Below are positions 34,239 through 43,549 of a stretch of DNA of 64,000 nt, piece by piece. Both the position numbers and the translations under genes were made by a program. The number at the start of each line of letters is the position of its first letter. Positions within the stretch are counted from its first letter, which is position 1. The notes beneath the pieces are model-generated. The model did no database searches. It was not told where the DNA came from and saw nothing but the letters and a program-made list of their open reading frames with translations. The DNA comes from Leptothermofonsia sp049200465 (GTDB lineage: Bacteria; Cyanobacteriota; Cyanobacteriia; Leptolyngbyales; Leptolyngbyaceae). Where the stretch lies: NCBI RefSeq assembly GCF_049200465.1, contig NZ_CP120836.1, positions 4,278,001 through 4,342,000 on the forward strand, written 5' to 3'.

Positions 34239-36521
34239 CTAGGGGGCAGTACGAACTGGTACTGGCTGCGGTTCCAGAACCTGGCGCACACCAGGACCCG
34301 GAGTGTAGCTGTAACCAAAGGTGGAGCGATCGCTATCATCCAGAATGCGCGGAGTCAGAACTACTACCACCTCGCGCCGCTCATTTACCCGCTCAGTGCG
34401 CCTAAAGAAGGCACCCAGAATGGGAATATCTCCCAGAATGGGAATCTTTCTGACGGTTGCGCGATCGGCATCTTGAATAATTCCTGAAGCAACCAGGGTC
34501 TGACCATCCCGCAAACGAATACGACCTGACTGGAGCGATCGCGTCTGCAACAGGGTAATTTGTTGGGAAGACGCCGGACTGCCACCAAAACCAGGGATGG
34601 TAATGTTAAAGAGTGACGATGGCGCAGACACCACAGGGTTAACCGCCAGTTGAATAAAGCCATTGTCATCGATTCGATCAACGACAATTTCTAAGGTTAC
34701 ACCGGCATTCCCTTTTTCAGTGGTCACGGTCACAGTTGCAGAATCACCAGAACCCGTTGATTCCACTTCAATATTGGTCACCACTTCCTGCGTCAGATCA
34801 ACTCTCGCCGTCTGCCCTTCCTGAACAACCAACGTCGGATCGGTCAGAATCTTGGCATTGCCCGTATCAACTGCCAGCTGCAATTGAGCAAAGAAGTTAC
34901 TGGCAAAGTTAAATTCCCGCGACGGGATGTTGGTGGGATTCGTGAAGGGAGTAACTCCGATTTGGGTTGGATCTGGTGCCGAAACTGTCGCTGGAGAAGA
35001 GGTACCAAAGTTAAAGATACCCAATCCTCCCTGGTTAATAAAGCGGTTTTGACCCACACCAAACGAGAAGCTGAACCCTACTCGCTCGGCATTCGACAAA
35101 TTGATGTCGATTACTTTCACATTCACTGCCACCTGACGACGACGAGCATCCAGTTGAGCCAGCAGAGCGGATGCAATTTCGACCTTACGAGGAGTACCAC
35201 TCACCACGACTGAATTCAATCGGGAATCCACACTCACGGCTAAACCCGATAGGGTGAGAGGAGCATCACCTTTCTGAGCACGAATGAGCTTAATATCGGG
35301 TTCCTCAATTCGGGTCAAAACCTGGTTGGGGCCCTGAGTTCCAATTGGAACGATCGTGACACGCGTGATGGGCAACTGAAACTCTGCCCCTTGAGAAACG
35401 AGATAGTTAGCAGCTTCTGTTGCACTGGCCTGATTTAATCGCAAAATGCGCGTTGCCACATTACGGGCATCATCGGGTAACCGGGGACCCACAATCACCG
35501 TTCGCCCAACCCGGTTGGCCTCCAGCCCTGTGATTTGCAAAATATTGTTGAAAACATCCTGGACAGATTCATTTTCAACATCCAGGGTTACTCTCGGACC
35601 TTCATCCGCAGGCGCACCGGGTTGCTGTTGCTGTTGTTGCTGTCCCGGATCTGTTACTTTGGGAGGGGCATAGGCGAGGTTCAGTCCGGCAGCTCGTGCC
35701 AGTAGAGCCAACACTTCCCGTGCTGGTGCATCCCGTAATACCAGACGAGGAACCCGTTCGGCGGTACCTAGGTCAATGGTACTGGTGGCTGGATTAAATT
35801 GAGAAATCGCAATATCACCGGTTGGTGGGGGTAGTGCCCGTGGTAAGGCCGGCAGTGCTACAGGGTTGGTAGCACCCGGGGAACCTCCCTGAATCGTAAT
35901 GTTTGGGTTGGGAACCAGGGGAGGCGTTGGGCTTCTAAGATTAGGGCCGGGAGGCAGTGGGGTAGTAGCTGGTGGCGGGGCGGCAGGTCTGGGAGGGGGT
36001 GGGGTAGCCTGCGCCAGGGGGGGCTGCGATTGTGTAGGTGTCGTTGCCCTTTGAAGATTGGAAGGCACAGGTGGTAACGTCGCAGGAACGGCGCTGGCTG
36101 TCCGCTTGCCTGTAGAAGGACTCAAGCTGAGTAGCACACCGCCTGCATTGGGACGCAGCACGTCCCCCACCAGGCCACCATTTTGACCAATCGCCGTGAC
36201 GCGCACACTGTCCTTATCCAGTTGTGCAACCGTAATTCGGGAGATTCCGGGGGCTGGATTTTCCTTTGTAAAACTCTTACCATTAGGCAAACGGAGCTGG
36301 GTACCCGTAATGTCTGCCGTCCAGCGATCGCTGCGGTTGACCGCAAACACATGGGGACGCTCACCCGGCTTAGTTTGCAGCAAAACATTCACTCCACCTT
36401 TTGTAGGATTGAGTTGAACAGCTGTTATTTCCGCCGATGGTGCAGCAAACGCAGGTTGGATCGCCATCAACACGGCTGCTCCACCCAGCATAATTTCATT
36501 CAATCCCTGAGACTGTTTCAC
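34239..36521 (-). CDS. pilQ: Type IV pilus secretin PilQ
   Basis: About 760 residues from a GTG at 36521, chosen because AGGAAG lies seven bases upstream and because it starts right at a signal peptide (GGAAVLMAIQPAFAAP). A longer ATG start adds 33 unlikely residues. An AMIN domain (about 30-130) binds peptidoglycan. A long Pro-rich linker (about 145-235) precedes the STN/N1 secretin domains (LVLRDAPAREVLALLARAAG) and the secretin channel core (VAVNVKVIDINLSNAERVG to RREVVVVLTPRIL). PilQ forms the outer-membrane pore for pili, which support motility and DNA uptake. It is the last gene of pilM-N-O-Q. Confidence 0.94.
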   Translation of the reverse strand: MKQSQGLNEIMLGGAAVLMAIQPAFAAPSAEITAVQLNPTKGGVNVLLQTKPGERPHVFAVNRSDRWTADITGTQLRLPNGKSFTKENPAPGISRITVAQLDKDSVRVTAIGQNGGLVGDVLRPNAGGVLLSLSPSTGKRTASAVPATLPPVPSNLQRATTPTQSQPPLAQATPPPPRPAAPPPATTPLPPGPNLRSPTPPLVPNPNITIQGGSPGATNPVALPALPRALPPPTGDIAISQFNPATSTIDLGTAERVPRLVLRDAPAREVLALLARAAGLNLAYAPPKVTDPGQQQQQQQPGAPADEGPRVTLDVENESVQDVFNNILQITGLEANRVGRTVIVGPRLPDDARNVATRILRLNQASATEAANYLVSQGAEFQLPITRVTIVPIGTQGPNQVLTRIEEPDIKLIRAQKGDAPLTLSGLAVSVDSRLNSVVVSGTPRKVEIASALLAQLDARRRQVAVNVKVIDINLSNAERVGFSFSFGVGQNRFINQGGLGIFNFGTSSPATVSAPDPTQIGVTPFTNPTNIPSREFNFASNFFAQLQLAVDTGNAKILTDPTLVVQEGQTARVDLTQEVVTNIEVESTGSGDSATVTVTTEKGNAGVTLEIVVDRIDDNGFIQLAVNPVVSAPSSLFNITIPGFGGSPASSQQITLLQTRSLQSGRIRLRDGQTLVASGIIQDADRATVRKIPILGDIPILGAFFRRTERVNERREVVVVLTPRILDDSDRSTFGYSYTPGPGVRQVLEPQPVPVRTAP

Positions 36522-36636
36522 GATTTCTTCCTCACTCGAAAAATGATGGTTGAATAGAGCGTGTATGTTAGGTTTTACAGGCGATCCCGCAGCGGAGGCA
36601 CTGCACAGACGGACAAACAATGGTTTGGCTCATCCT

Positions 36637-37509
36637 TCACTTAGGTGGTTGGGCTGGAGGTGGGTTCACCTTTGCAGCTTCCTCTGGTGTTAGCGGCATC
36701 AGAGTTTCTAATTGGAATGTGGAGGTTATCCTTGGTTCCGGTTGACAATTGGTCAGGAAGCGAAGGTTATTCCCCCGGATCTCATACAAACGAGATGCGG
36801 CGACCTTACCTGGGGTCCCGTCTCCGACGACAAATTCCACATTCTTCAATACCAGTAGCGGTTGAAGTCGCTCAATACTGCGCAATATTGACTGTGTCTG
36901 GTTGAAATTTCCTTCAAACGATACGTTGACCACTTCTCGTTTGAGCTTGTTGTTGACCAGTGACCCATAGGAATTATCGGCAATTACACCTGACAGTTTG
37001 GGATCAGGAGTAAACTTTTTCAGTTGTGATTTGACAACGAGATCACCAACCTGCTCTTCAATCTCGCGGATGTTAGACCTAACCCAGGCGGGGCAGGCAG
37101 CTAACTTTTCCTGTCTGGCCCTTTCCAACCCGGCGTTACGGGCATCAATTTGGCGGTTAATATCCAGCAGTAGCGTATCCAGCACGGATTCATCTGCAAA
37201 CATCGTCAGCACGCCTTGCCGCTGCTTTTTAGCAGCTTCCAGCTCTTTTTGGACCTCCTCAATCTGTTTGTTAATTGTCTGAAATTGCTGAATCTGGGCT
37301 TCCTTATCCCTCACCTTTGCTTCCAGATCCTGATACTTTTGCCATTCCGGCTGCACCAGGTTGAGGAGGAGATAAGCGGCTCCCCCCAGCCCCAATAACC
37401 CCAGTAAAATTCCACTGACTGTAGGCGTCAAGGGGATGCCAAAAACAACCGGATAATTAGGTCCAGTGTCAAGGCTAGAACCAGGAGCAAAGTCGTCACT
37501 GACGGTCAT
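36637..37509 (-). CDS. pilO: Type IV pilus alignment protein PilO
   Basis: A 290-residue bitopic inner-membrane protein: cytoplasmic tail, one helix (about 30-51, VSGILLGLLGLGGAAYLLLN), a coiled coil (about 55-100) and a periplasmic ferredoxin-like domain (NVSFEGNFNQTQSILRSIER). Position between pilN and pilQ, topology and length identify it as PilO although sequence conservation is low. It starts four bases inside the pilN stop region, so translation is coupled. It ends in a Pro-rich tail. PilP, the usual lipoprotein partner, is not encoded, as is typical of cyanobacteria. Confidence 0.88.
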   Translation of the reverse strand: MTVSDDFAPGSSLDTGPNYPVVFGIPLTPTVSGILLGLLGLGGAAYLLLNLVQPEWQKYQDLEAKVRDKEAQIQQFQTINKQIEEVQKELEAAKKQRQGVLTMFADESVLDTLLLDINRQIDARNAGLERARQEKLAACPAWVRSNIREIEEQVGDLVVKSQLKKFTPDPKLSGVIADNSYGSLVNNKLKREVVNVSFEGNFNQTQSILRSIERLQPLLVLKNVEFVVGDGTPGKVAASRLYEIRGNNLRFLTNCQPEPRITSTFQLETLMPLTPEEAAKVNPPPAQPPK

Positions 37510-38348
37510 TTCTGAATCACCCCTTTACGCTGTAGTTCTTCAATTCGCGTCACCAGGCCAACGGCGGTTTTTCTCTCTAGCTCTTGCAACAAATCGGATG
37601 CGGGTATGTTGTTAAATGCAGTTCGAATCGTAAACTCGATTTGGCTGGGAAGCTTGGGTAAGTTATTGGTATCAACCGTCCCCACAGGAGCATTCTTTAA
37701 CTGAAGGGTGCTCAGCGTCGGAGCCGTTTGCTGAAGCTCAGAGGCAACCAGCCTGGTTTCCTTGGGATCCAGAAAGGCTGACTTTTGCAGTACCAGCATG
37801 AAATCGTTGACATCATTAAACGAATTGGCAATTCCCGATATTTCGACGTTGCCAATCACAGGGGGAGTGGGTGCACCGGGTGTCGCACCAGGGCTGGGGC
37901 TGGGGCTGGGGCTGGGTTGAGGCTGTCCCTGTTGAACTGGTAGTTGTTTCACCCGCAAAATTTGAACTCCTGGTGGGATGCGATCGCGAAAGTCCTGCAT
38001 TACCGCCGACCAGGGTTTCAACGTATTGAATACACTCGCCAGCGCTAAAGTCTCTTCCTTGACCTGCTTCGTCTCTGTTCGCAGACTCTCAATTTGCTTT
38101 TGCTTTGCTTGAATGTCTCCTAGCTGGCTATCTAGAGCCACCTGGCGCTGCTCCAGATCGGCATTTCTCGACTGCAAAAAGAGCAGCAGCCCACCGGCAA
38201 GAGCAGGCAACAGAATCGCTGCCAACAACCCCAGAATCAGGGGCTGCCGACTATCCGTTGGAACTGCTCGTGCTCCTCTCGTTCGGACGCCACCATCCGG
38301 CCTGTACTCCGGACGATCATTTAAGAAGTTAATATCCAGACTGTGCAT
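37506..38348 (-). CDS. pilN: Type IV pilus alignment protein PilN
   Basis: A 280-residue bitopic protein. The N-terminal DINFLNDRPEYR contains the conserved INxLP/INFL-type motif that binds PilM. It is followed by a membrane helix (about 35-57), a coiled coil (60-110) and a periplasmic domain interrupted by a Pro/Ser/Gly-rich loop (GQPQPSPSPSPSPGATPG, about 145-165). GNVEISGIANSFNDVNDFM is typical of PilN. It is separated from pilM by one base and overlaps pilO by four, so this is a tight operon. The PSPSPS loop is a simple-sequence expansion in the codons and may vary between strains. Confidence 0.9.
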   Translation of the reverse strand: MHSLDINFLNDRPEYRPDGGVRTRGARAVPTDSRQPLILGLLAAILLPALAGGLLLFLQSRNADLEQRQVALDSQLGDIQAKQKQIESLRTETKQVKEETLALASVFNTLKPWSAVMQDFRDRIPPGVQILRVKQLPVQQGQPQPSPSPSPSPGATPGAPTPPVIGNVEISGIANSFNDVNDFMLVLQKSAFLDPKETRLVASELQQTAPTLSTLQLKNAPVGTVDTNNLPKLPSQIEFTIRTAFNNIPASDLLQELERKTAVGLVTRIEELQRKGVIQK

Positions 38349-38349
38349 A

Positions 38350-39468
38350 TCACATCGCCTCCCGCAAACCTAGACCCAGTACTACCCCCAACCCCGGTCG
38401 TTGAGTCTGGGGAATGTCCTGATTAACTTCCAAACCCAAAGCCGTGATGGGATCAATCTGGCTACTTGGCAGACTCAGCCGTTGGGTAAAAAACTCGTCT
38501 AATTGCCCAATAGCTCCCCCCGGCCCTGCCAGCAACAGCTGTGCTACCTCCAGGTTGTCTCCCTGATTCAAGTAAAAATCAATCGATCGCCGCAACTCAT
38601 CGGCTAACTCTCCAATGATTCGTAACATTGCAGCAGCCCCTGGATTGGTGCCGCCCATTTTGCCTGGCCCGCCAATTGTAGTATCGGCAGGACTCACCGG
38701 AATGGTCATACTTTGAAGCAACTCGGTATTGCGCGATGGGGGTAGATTCATAGCCCGTGAAAGTGCACTCTGAATCTGGTAAGTCCCAATCGGAACCGTC
38801 CGCGAAAATTGTGGCACTCCATCTACAGCAATAGATATTTCTGTGCTTTCAAATTCGATATCGACGATCGCTACCGCTTCCTGAGGCGAAAATTGGCGTA
38901 ATTGATCCCGAATGGTGCGAATTAACGCAAAACTACTGATTTCTAAAACATCAATTTGTAAGCCTGCCTGCTGAAATGTCTGAAGGTAAGAATCGGTTAT
39001 TTCTTTGCGTGTTGCTACCAGCAAAACCTGAAACTTTTCGATTCCATCCTCATCCACAAATAGACCCAATTTCTGATAGTCAACATCGGCCTCTTCCCGT
39101 GGAAATGGAAGGTAAAGACCTGCTTCCTGGTTCAGCACCATTTCCCGCAGCTCTTGATCATTCAACTCTGCCGGAATTGGAATAATCCGAGTCACTGTAT
39201 CGCGCCCACCCGCAACTGCCGTTGCGACCCGCTTTGCCTTGACTTTGTTCTCCGCCAGCGCCGACTGAATCAATTCAGCCATACCAGCTGAGTCAGTTAT
39301 CTGCCCCTCATGAAACAAGCCCTCTGGGACAGGAACAGAATTCAGCGTAACCAGCTTTAATCCAGGCCCTTGTTTCCTTAGTTGAGAGATATTGATCCGG
39401 TCAGCAGCCAGTTCAACACCGATGCCTTTAGACTTCCCAGAAAACAAGCCTTTCAGAGAGTTAATCAC
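38350..39468 (-). CDS. pilM: Type IV pilus assembly protein PilM
   Basis: A 372-residue cytoplasmic actin-like ATPase that anchors the PilN tail. It has the FtsA/PilM fold: GIGVELAADRINISQLRK, VATAVAGGRDTVTRIIPIP, EMVLNQEAGLYLPFPREE, VAIVDIEFESTEISI and LLLAGPGGAIGQLDEFF (phosphate and adenosine motifs). The start codon is GTG at 39468, and no strong Shine-Dalgarno sequence is seen. First gene of the pilMNOQ operon; the operon promoter should lie in the 876-base region upstream. Confidence 0.93.
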   Translation of the reverse strand: MINSLKGLFSGKSKGIGVELAADRINISQLRKQGPGLKLVTLNSVPVPEGLFHEGQITDSAGMAELIQSALAENKVKAKRVATAVAGGRDTVTRIIPIPAELNDQELREMVLNQEAGLYLPFPREEADVDYQKLGLFVDEDGIEKFQVLLVATRKEITDSYLQTFQQAGLQIDVLEISSFALIRTIRDQLRQFSPQEAVAIVDIEFESTEISIAVDGVPQFSRTVPIGTYQIQSALSRAMNLPPSRNTELLQSMTIPVSPADTTIGGPGKMGGTNPGAAAMLRIIGELADELRRSIDFYLNQGDNLEVAQLLLAGPGGAIGQLDEFFTQRLSLPSSQIDPITALGLEVNQDIPQTQRPGLGVVLGLGLREAM

Positions 39469-40344
39469 AATGCTGCCCGCTCACTACTTACTTAAATGTT
39501 CAGAAGAAGATTTTTGAAAATAGCTCAGAAATATTGCTAATACATGTTACTCAATCTAGATTAGATCGATAAACTTTAAGAGAAAGATACAAACCGTAAA
39601 CCCCTACGCCATCCTACAAAGTGTGCCGTAAAAGAGAATGATAAAAGACTCGCGCTAACTTAGATCGCTCCTGAAAACAGGATTATGACCGGAACTACAC
39701 CCTGAATCTTTGATAGATTTGCTGAACCAATGAGCGATCCTGGAGTGGTTTTCAAACTGTTTTAACTGACCGCGATCGCCCCCTCAAAAAACTACCCTTT
39801 ATGCGTTGAATATGCTTACTCATCAGTGATGTTACACACAATTTTGAGAGTTGAGCAAAAAATTTTAGAAAAACAGGGAAAGTTTAGGGGCTGATACGGT
39901 AGGAAGTGAGAAAGTGAAAAGTGAAACGTTATAAAGTAAACGGGGTTGGTCAAATTTTTTGTAGTTATTCTGAAAAAGGAATTGAGGGAGCCAGGTGCCA
40001 GTCGTAGGGAATGGAGAATTAAGTGTGTATTGACACACAAGGTTATACCTGTAGGATGCTGTTAGCGATAGCGTGACGCACCGATCAAGTAAGAATAGCA
40101 TCTCGTGTCATTACAAGTAAGGAACTAAGACAAGTAAGAAATAAGCATCACAAAACCTTTTCATTTCACGAATATAAAGTGAAAAGGGAAAGGGTAAGGG
40201 GGTGGAAGCTCAATGAAGCGGAGGAGCTAAGGAATATTACCCTATCCCCCCATCACCCGATTATTCGTCTACTCCTTCACCTTATTCCTTAAGCCTCATT
40301 GCTTCAACCAACCAATAAATACTTACAACTTCCTATCTCCTCCC
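39469..40344. other. Long intergenic region upstream of pilM and the NurA gene
   Basis: An 876-base AT-rich divergent region. Short minus-strand ORFs (39816-40101) have low-complexity Phe/Leu/Ser content and I do not call them. It must contain the pilM promoter. Its right end (40200-40344) is filler: purine-rich GGGAAAGGGTAAGGG, then CCCCCATCACCC and CCTATCTCCTCCC up to the NurA ATG. Confidence 0.5.
40023..40038. promoter_or_regulatory. Inverted repeat, possible operator, overlapping a TTGACA box
   Basis: GTGTGT-ATTG-ACACAC is a perfect 6-bp inverted repeat. It overlaps TTGACA (40030-40035), a consensus -35 sequence on the plus strand, but no good -10 follows. It could be a regulator site for the NurA gene. 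Tentative. Confidence 0.3.
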
Positions 40345-41679
40345 ATGCTCGATTTGACAAAACTGGCTCAACAAATGCAAGGCATCAGTCAACAGTTGAC
40401 GCAGGAGGCAACGGCAACCCGTCAACGGCTTGAATTGGCTCAAGCATTGCTGGTTCAGGCGTATCTGGAACAGGCGGCGTTAGTGGAGCGGCAGCAAACC
40501 TGGCGCGATCGCCTGGGGTTTACTGCCGCAGAACCCGTCGAACCCCTGAACATTCGCGCCAGTCTTCCTATCGCCCCTGCTACCCATACAGTTCTTGCTA
40601 CCGATGGTTCCCAAATTGCCCCCAGCCACCATGAAATTGCCTACTGCTACTTAATTAACGTCGGACGCATCGTTCTCCATTACGGGCAAAACCGACTGCC
40701 CTTGCTAGACAGCCAGCCCGAAATTTTTTACCGTCCTGAAGACCTCTATATTTCTCGTCAGTGGGGCATTCGCACCGAAGAGTGGATGGGGTACCGGCGC
40801 ACGGTGTCAGAGGCCATTATGCTGTCGGAGTTGGGGGAACAGGTGGCAGGTGGCAGGTGGCAGGAGCCAGGAGCCAGGAGCCAGGAGTCAGGCGACGGGA
40901 GCCAGGAGGCAGAAGAAACACCTGTCGCCTGTCGCCCGTCGCCTGTCGCCCGTCGCAGAACTCAAAACTCAAAACTCAGAACTCAACCCCCATCTACCCA
41001 TCTACCCATCTACCCCTCCACCCTTGCCATGGTGGATGGTTCCCTGATCCACTGGTTTCTAGAACCCTTGCCAGGGGAGGCACGAGAGCGCATTCTTCCT
41101 CCCATTCTTGAATCCTGGGAGCGGTTACGAACCAATCGAATTCCCCTGGTAGGTTACCTGAGTGCCTCTCGGAGTGGAGAATCCATTAATTTCCTGCGAT
41201 TACAGACTTGCCCCTACCAGGAACCAGACTGCGTTACTCACTGCCCTGGACAGAGCGATCGCGCCCCCTGCCAGGTGCTGGATCCGCTGAAAGACACCGT
41301 TCTTTGGGGAATGCACTTAGAACCAGGGCAGCGCAGTCCCCTCTGGCGCAGCTCTGCCCGCATCTTAGATGCCTATGGCGATCACCGCATTTATTTCTGC
41401 TATGTCCATGTAGGAACGGAGATCGCCCGCATCGAGTTTCCCGAATGGGTAGCACACGATACCCATCTACTGGATACAGCGCTTAGTCTGACGCTGGCTC
41501 AGGTCCAGAAAGGATACGGCTACCCGGTGGCACTGGCAGAAGCTCACAATCAAGCAGTTGTGCGAGGGGGCGATCGGGCCCGCTTCTTCGCCCTTTTAGA
41601 ACAACAGATGATCCGCGCCGGACTTCGTAACGTCGGGATTTCTTACAAGGAAGCCCGCAAACGAGGCAGTATTGCTTAA
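40345..41679 (+). CDS. nurA: NurA-domain DNA repair nuclease
   Basis: A 444-residue protein with the NurA nuclease fold split across its length. The first acidic motif is VLATDGSQIAPSHHE (about residue 87). The second is AMVDGSLIHWFLEPL (about 230). CPYQEPDCVTHCPGQ follows, and the C-terminal motif is PVALAEAHNQAVVRGGDRA. In archaea NurA is a 5'-3' nuclease working with HerA, which is encoded about 33 kb away in this window. Residues about 168-228 are not NurA-like. They are Gly/Gln/Ser/Arg then Pro/Ser/Thr-rich and derive from low-complexity filler (40845-41035). The start has no Shine-Dalgarno sequence, only CTATCTCCTCCC. The 3' end overlaps the hydrolase gene by 84 bases. Confidence 0.88.
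   Translation: MLDLTKLAQQMQGISQQLTQEATATRQRLELAQALLVQAYLEQAALVERQQTWRDRLGFTAAEPVEPLNIRASLPIAPATHTVLATDGSQIAPSHHEIAYCYLINVGRIVLHYGQNRLPLLDSQPEIFYRPEDLYISRQWGIRTEEWMGYRRTVSEAIMLSELGEQVAGGRWQEPGARSQESGDGSQEAEETPVACRPSPVARRRTQNSKLRTQPPSTHLPIYPSTLAMVDGSLIHWFLEPLPGEARERILPPILESWERLRTNRIPLVGYLSASRSGESINFLRLQTCPYQEPDCVTHCPGQSDRAPCQVLDPLKDTVLWGMHLEPGQRSPLWRSSARILDAYGDHRIYFCYVHVGTEIARIEFPEWVAHDTHLLDTALSLTLAQVQKGYGYPVALAEAHNQAVVRGGDRARFFALLEQQMIRAGLRNVGISYKEARKRGSIA
40845..41035. repeat. Low-complexity filler inserted in frame in the NurA gene
   Basis: Runs of GGTGGCAGGTGGCAGG, GGAGCCAGGAGCCAGGAG, CTGTCGCCTGTCGCCCG, AACTCAAAACTCAAAACTC and CATCTACCCATCTACCC follow one another. The same motifs occur between genes elsewhere in the window. 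The block sits between two conserved NurA motifs and keeps the frame open. Confidence 0.85.
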
Positions 41680-42636
41680 CTGCCAGGAAGCCAACCAATC
41701 CAGAATAATCCTGTTCACCGTCTCCGGGCACTCATCATGGGGACAGTGACCTGCATTTTCAATGGAAACCAGGGTCAGCTTGGAGTTGTACCTGACAAAC
41801 AGCGGCCCCAATTTAGGCGGCACCATTTTATCTTTTTTGCCCCACAGCAACAGCATTGGAATATCCAGTTTGGGTAGAACATTGCGAGCCGTACAATCCA
41901 TTTCTGCTTTAGTTTTAGGGTGGATCATCGCCCGCAAAGCCCTTACTGCTCCCCGGTCATAGGCTGGGCTGGAAAAGATTTCCAACACCTCATCGGTAAT
42001 AGCGGTTGGCGTTGCGTAAGCCTGTCTTGCCCACAGCTTAATCACCGAAGTACTGCGGATTAAGCGAAACAAAGGGTAGAAAATAAGGGGCGACGTGAGA
42101 ACACCTTTCGTAATTCCCAGCAGGGGTTGAGTAACTACCGCCAGAGCAGACATGCTCCAGCGTAAGGGCCTGGCGATGGATTTCTGCAACCACTTGGGAG
42201 CCTCTAGCACTGAAGAATCGGGCAGATTAATCATGACGATTCCTTTTACCATCTCCGGATATCTGGCTGCCACTGCTAGGCATACCATTGACCCTACTGA
42301 ATGCCCTACCAGCACCACTGGTTGACCAACAAAGGTTTTCCAGAAGTCATAAACCTGTTCTGCCCAAAATACAGCACTATAGGGAGCAGAAGTCTTCTCA
42401 GAAGCCCCAAACCCCAACAAATCCAACGCGTAGACAGTATGGTACTGGGCCAATGCTGACAGATTCTGCCGCCAGTGGCCGATAGATGCGCCAAACCCAT
42501 GCAGTAAAATGATTGGGGTCGAACTCTCTCCTACTGCCGCTCGCAGGTAAGCATAGCGAGTCTGCCATCCCCGCCAAACCCAGTCCCGCTGATTGCCTAC
42601 TCGATACCGCCAGTGCAGGAAATTCTCCAAGAACAC
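41596..42636 (-). CDS. Alpha/beta hydrolase
   Basis: A 346-residue alpha/beta-fold hydrolase. The oxyanion region is ILLHGFGASIGHWRQNL, the nucleophile elbow is GHSVGS (Ser about 116), the acid lies in LLLWGKKDKMVPP, and the catalytic His is in IENAGHCPHDE. LDLLGFGASEK is typical of the haloalkane-dehalogenase/epoxide-hydrolase-like cyanobacterial branch, including plastid proteins such as pheophytinase-like esterases. The substrate is unknown. The last 28 codons lie antisense to the NurA 3' end. Those residues (after WLASWQLSNTASFAGF) extend past the usual fold, so the extra tail may be a chance extension. Confidence 0.9.
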   Translation of the reverse strand: MFLENFLHWRYRVGNQRDWVWRGWQTRYAYLRAAVGESSTPIILLHGFGASIGHWRQNLSALAQYHTVYALDLLGFGASEKTSAPYSAVFWAEQVYDFWKTFVGQPVVLVGHSVGSMVCLAVAARYPEMVKGIVMINLPDSSVLEAPKWLQKSIARPLRWSMSALAVVTQPLLGITKGVLTSPLIFYPLFRLIRSTSVIKLWARQAYATPTAITDEVLEIFSSPAYDRGAVRALRAMIHPKTKAEMDCTARNVLPKLDIPMLLLWGKKDKMVPPKLGPLFVRYNSKLTLVSIENAGHCPHDECPETVNRIILDWLASWQLSNTASFAGFLVRNPDVTKSGADHLLF

Positions 42637-42753
42637 CTCTGGAAAAAGAACAATACCTAAATTCTAAAACACCTTCCATGTCTCCTGTTGGAGTTGCGTA
42701 CACACCAGGTGATAAGAGTCAGGGTCAGGAGAAGGCAAAAGGAGAACAGTGTT

Positions 42754-43221
42754 CTACTTGCCCACTTCCCCATTCATTGCCACCAGCAAATCCGCCGGGT
42801 CGGCAACCAGCGGGTTGTGCAGCACCATTGTTGTGCTGCTATTACGCTCAAACCCAATCCGTTCGTAAAACGATTGTTGGTGAGTGGTCATCAGGTAAAT
42901 CCGTTCGACCCGGTTCATACGAGGATGCCCCAGTACTGTTTCTACTAATCTGCGTCCCAAACCTGCGCCCTGGTAGTCGGGGTGAATCACTACATCCCAG
43001 ATCGTAGCCCGGTAGATCCCATCGGATGTTGCTCTGGCAAAGCCGATTAGCTGTTCTCCATCCCAGGCTGTGATAACTGGCTCACTATTTGCGATCGCTA
43101 CCGCCAAGTCCTCTACCCGGCGATTCCTGGCCCAGAAGGCTGCAACCTGGAGTAGCCTTTGCAATTGTTCGAGATCGATCCGCTCCTTCTGATCACAAAA
43201 CTGAATATGACTGCAATCCAT
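42754..43221 (-). CDS. GNAT family N-acetyltransferase
   Basis: About 155 residues from the internal ATG at 43221 (MDCSHIQFCD). Motif A for acetyl-CoA is DVVIHPDYQGAGLGRRLV, preceded by EQLIGFARATSDGIYRATI. The C-terminal motif is YLMTTHQQSFYERIGFERN. Such proteins move an acetyl group to an amine of a small molecule or protein; the acceptor is not known. It lies downstream of no obvious operon partner; the hydrolase on the same strand starts 118 bases beyond its stop. Confidence 0.9.
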   Translation of the reverse strand: MDCSHIQFCDQKERIDLEQLQRLLQVAAFWARNRRVEDLAVAIANSEPVITAWDGEQLIGFARATSDGIYRATIWDVVIHPDYQGAGLGRRLVETVLGHPRMNRVERIYLMTTHQQSFYERIGFERNSSTTMVLHNPLVADPADLLVAMNGEVGK

Positions 43222-43549
43222 CCCAACGGTTAACAATGAAGGTGTGCATTCTCAAAATAATTCAATTTGCAAAAAGACTCGGTCATACGATAGGTGGAAT
43301 TTGCTTCCTACCTCTGACCGGAGAATGGCTCGAAGACCGTATTTTTAACTATTAGGACCCTCCTCTCTTTACAGCCTTTACAGCCACTGTTAGAAAATCA
43401 TGAAATTCTCACTCGACGCTCGCTAAAATACACACAATGAGTTGTCAAAATTACTTCAGACTTGCGACTTTCAACTGCATAAGCCACACTTTAGCCCCTC
43501 GCCCCTAATCCCCAGCCTCTAGAACCCCTTCCCCCTTTCTCCGCAAAAC
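43222..43549. other. Intergenic region between the GNAT gene and the cytochrome gene
   Basis: About 330 bases, divergent. Nothing recognised apart from a pyrimidine-rich end (43490-43540, CCCCTCGCCCCTAATCCCC) just before the cytochrome start. Confidence 0.5.

Noticed and set aside
39816..40101. Two overlapping short minus-strand ORFs upstream of the NurA gene
   Set aside because: Low-complexity Phe/Leu/Ser sequence from AT-rich DNA; no start signal or family.
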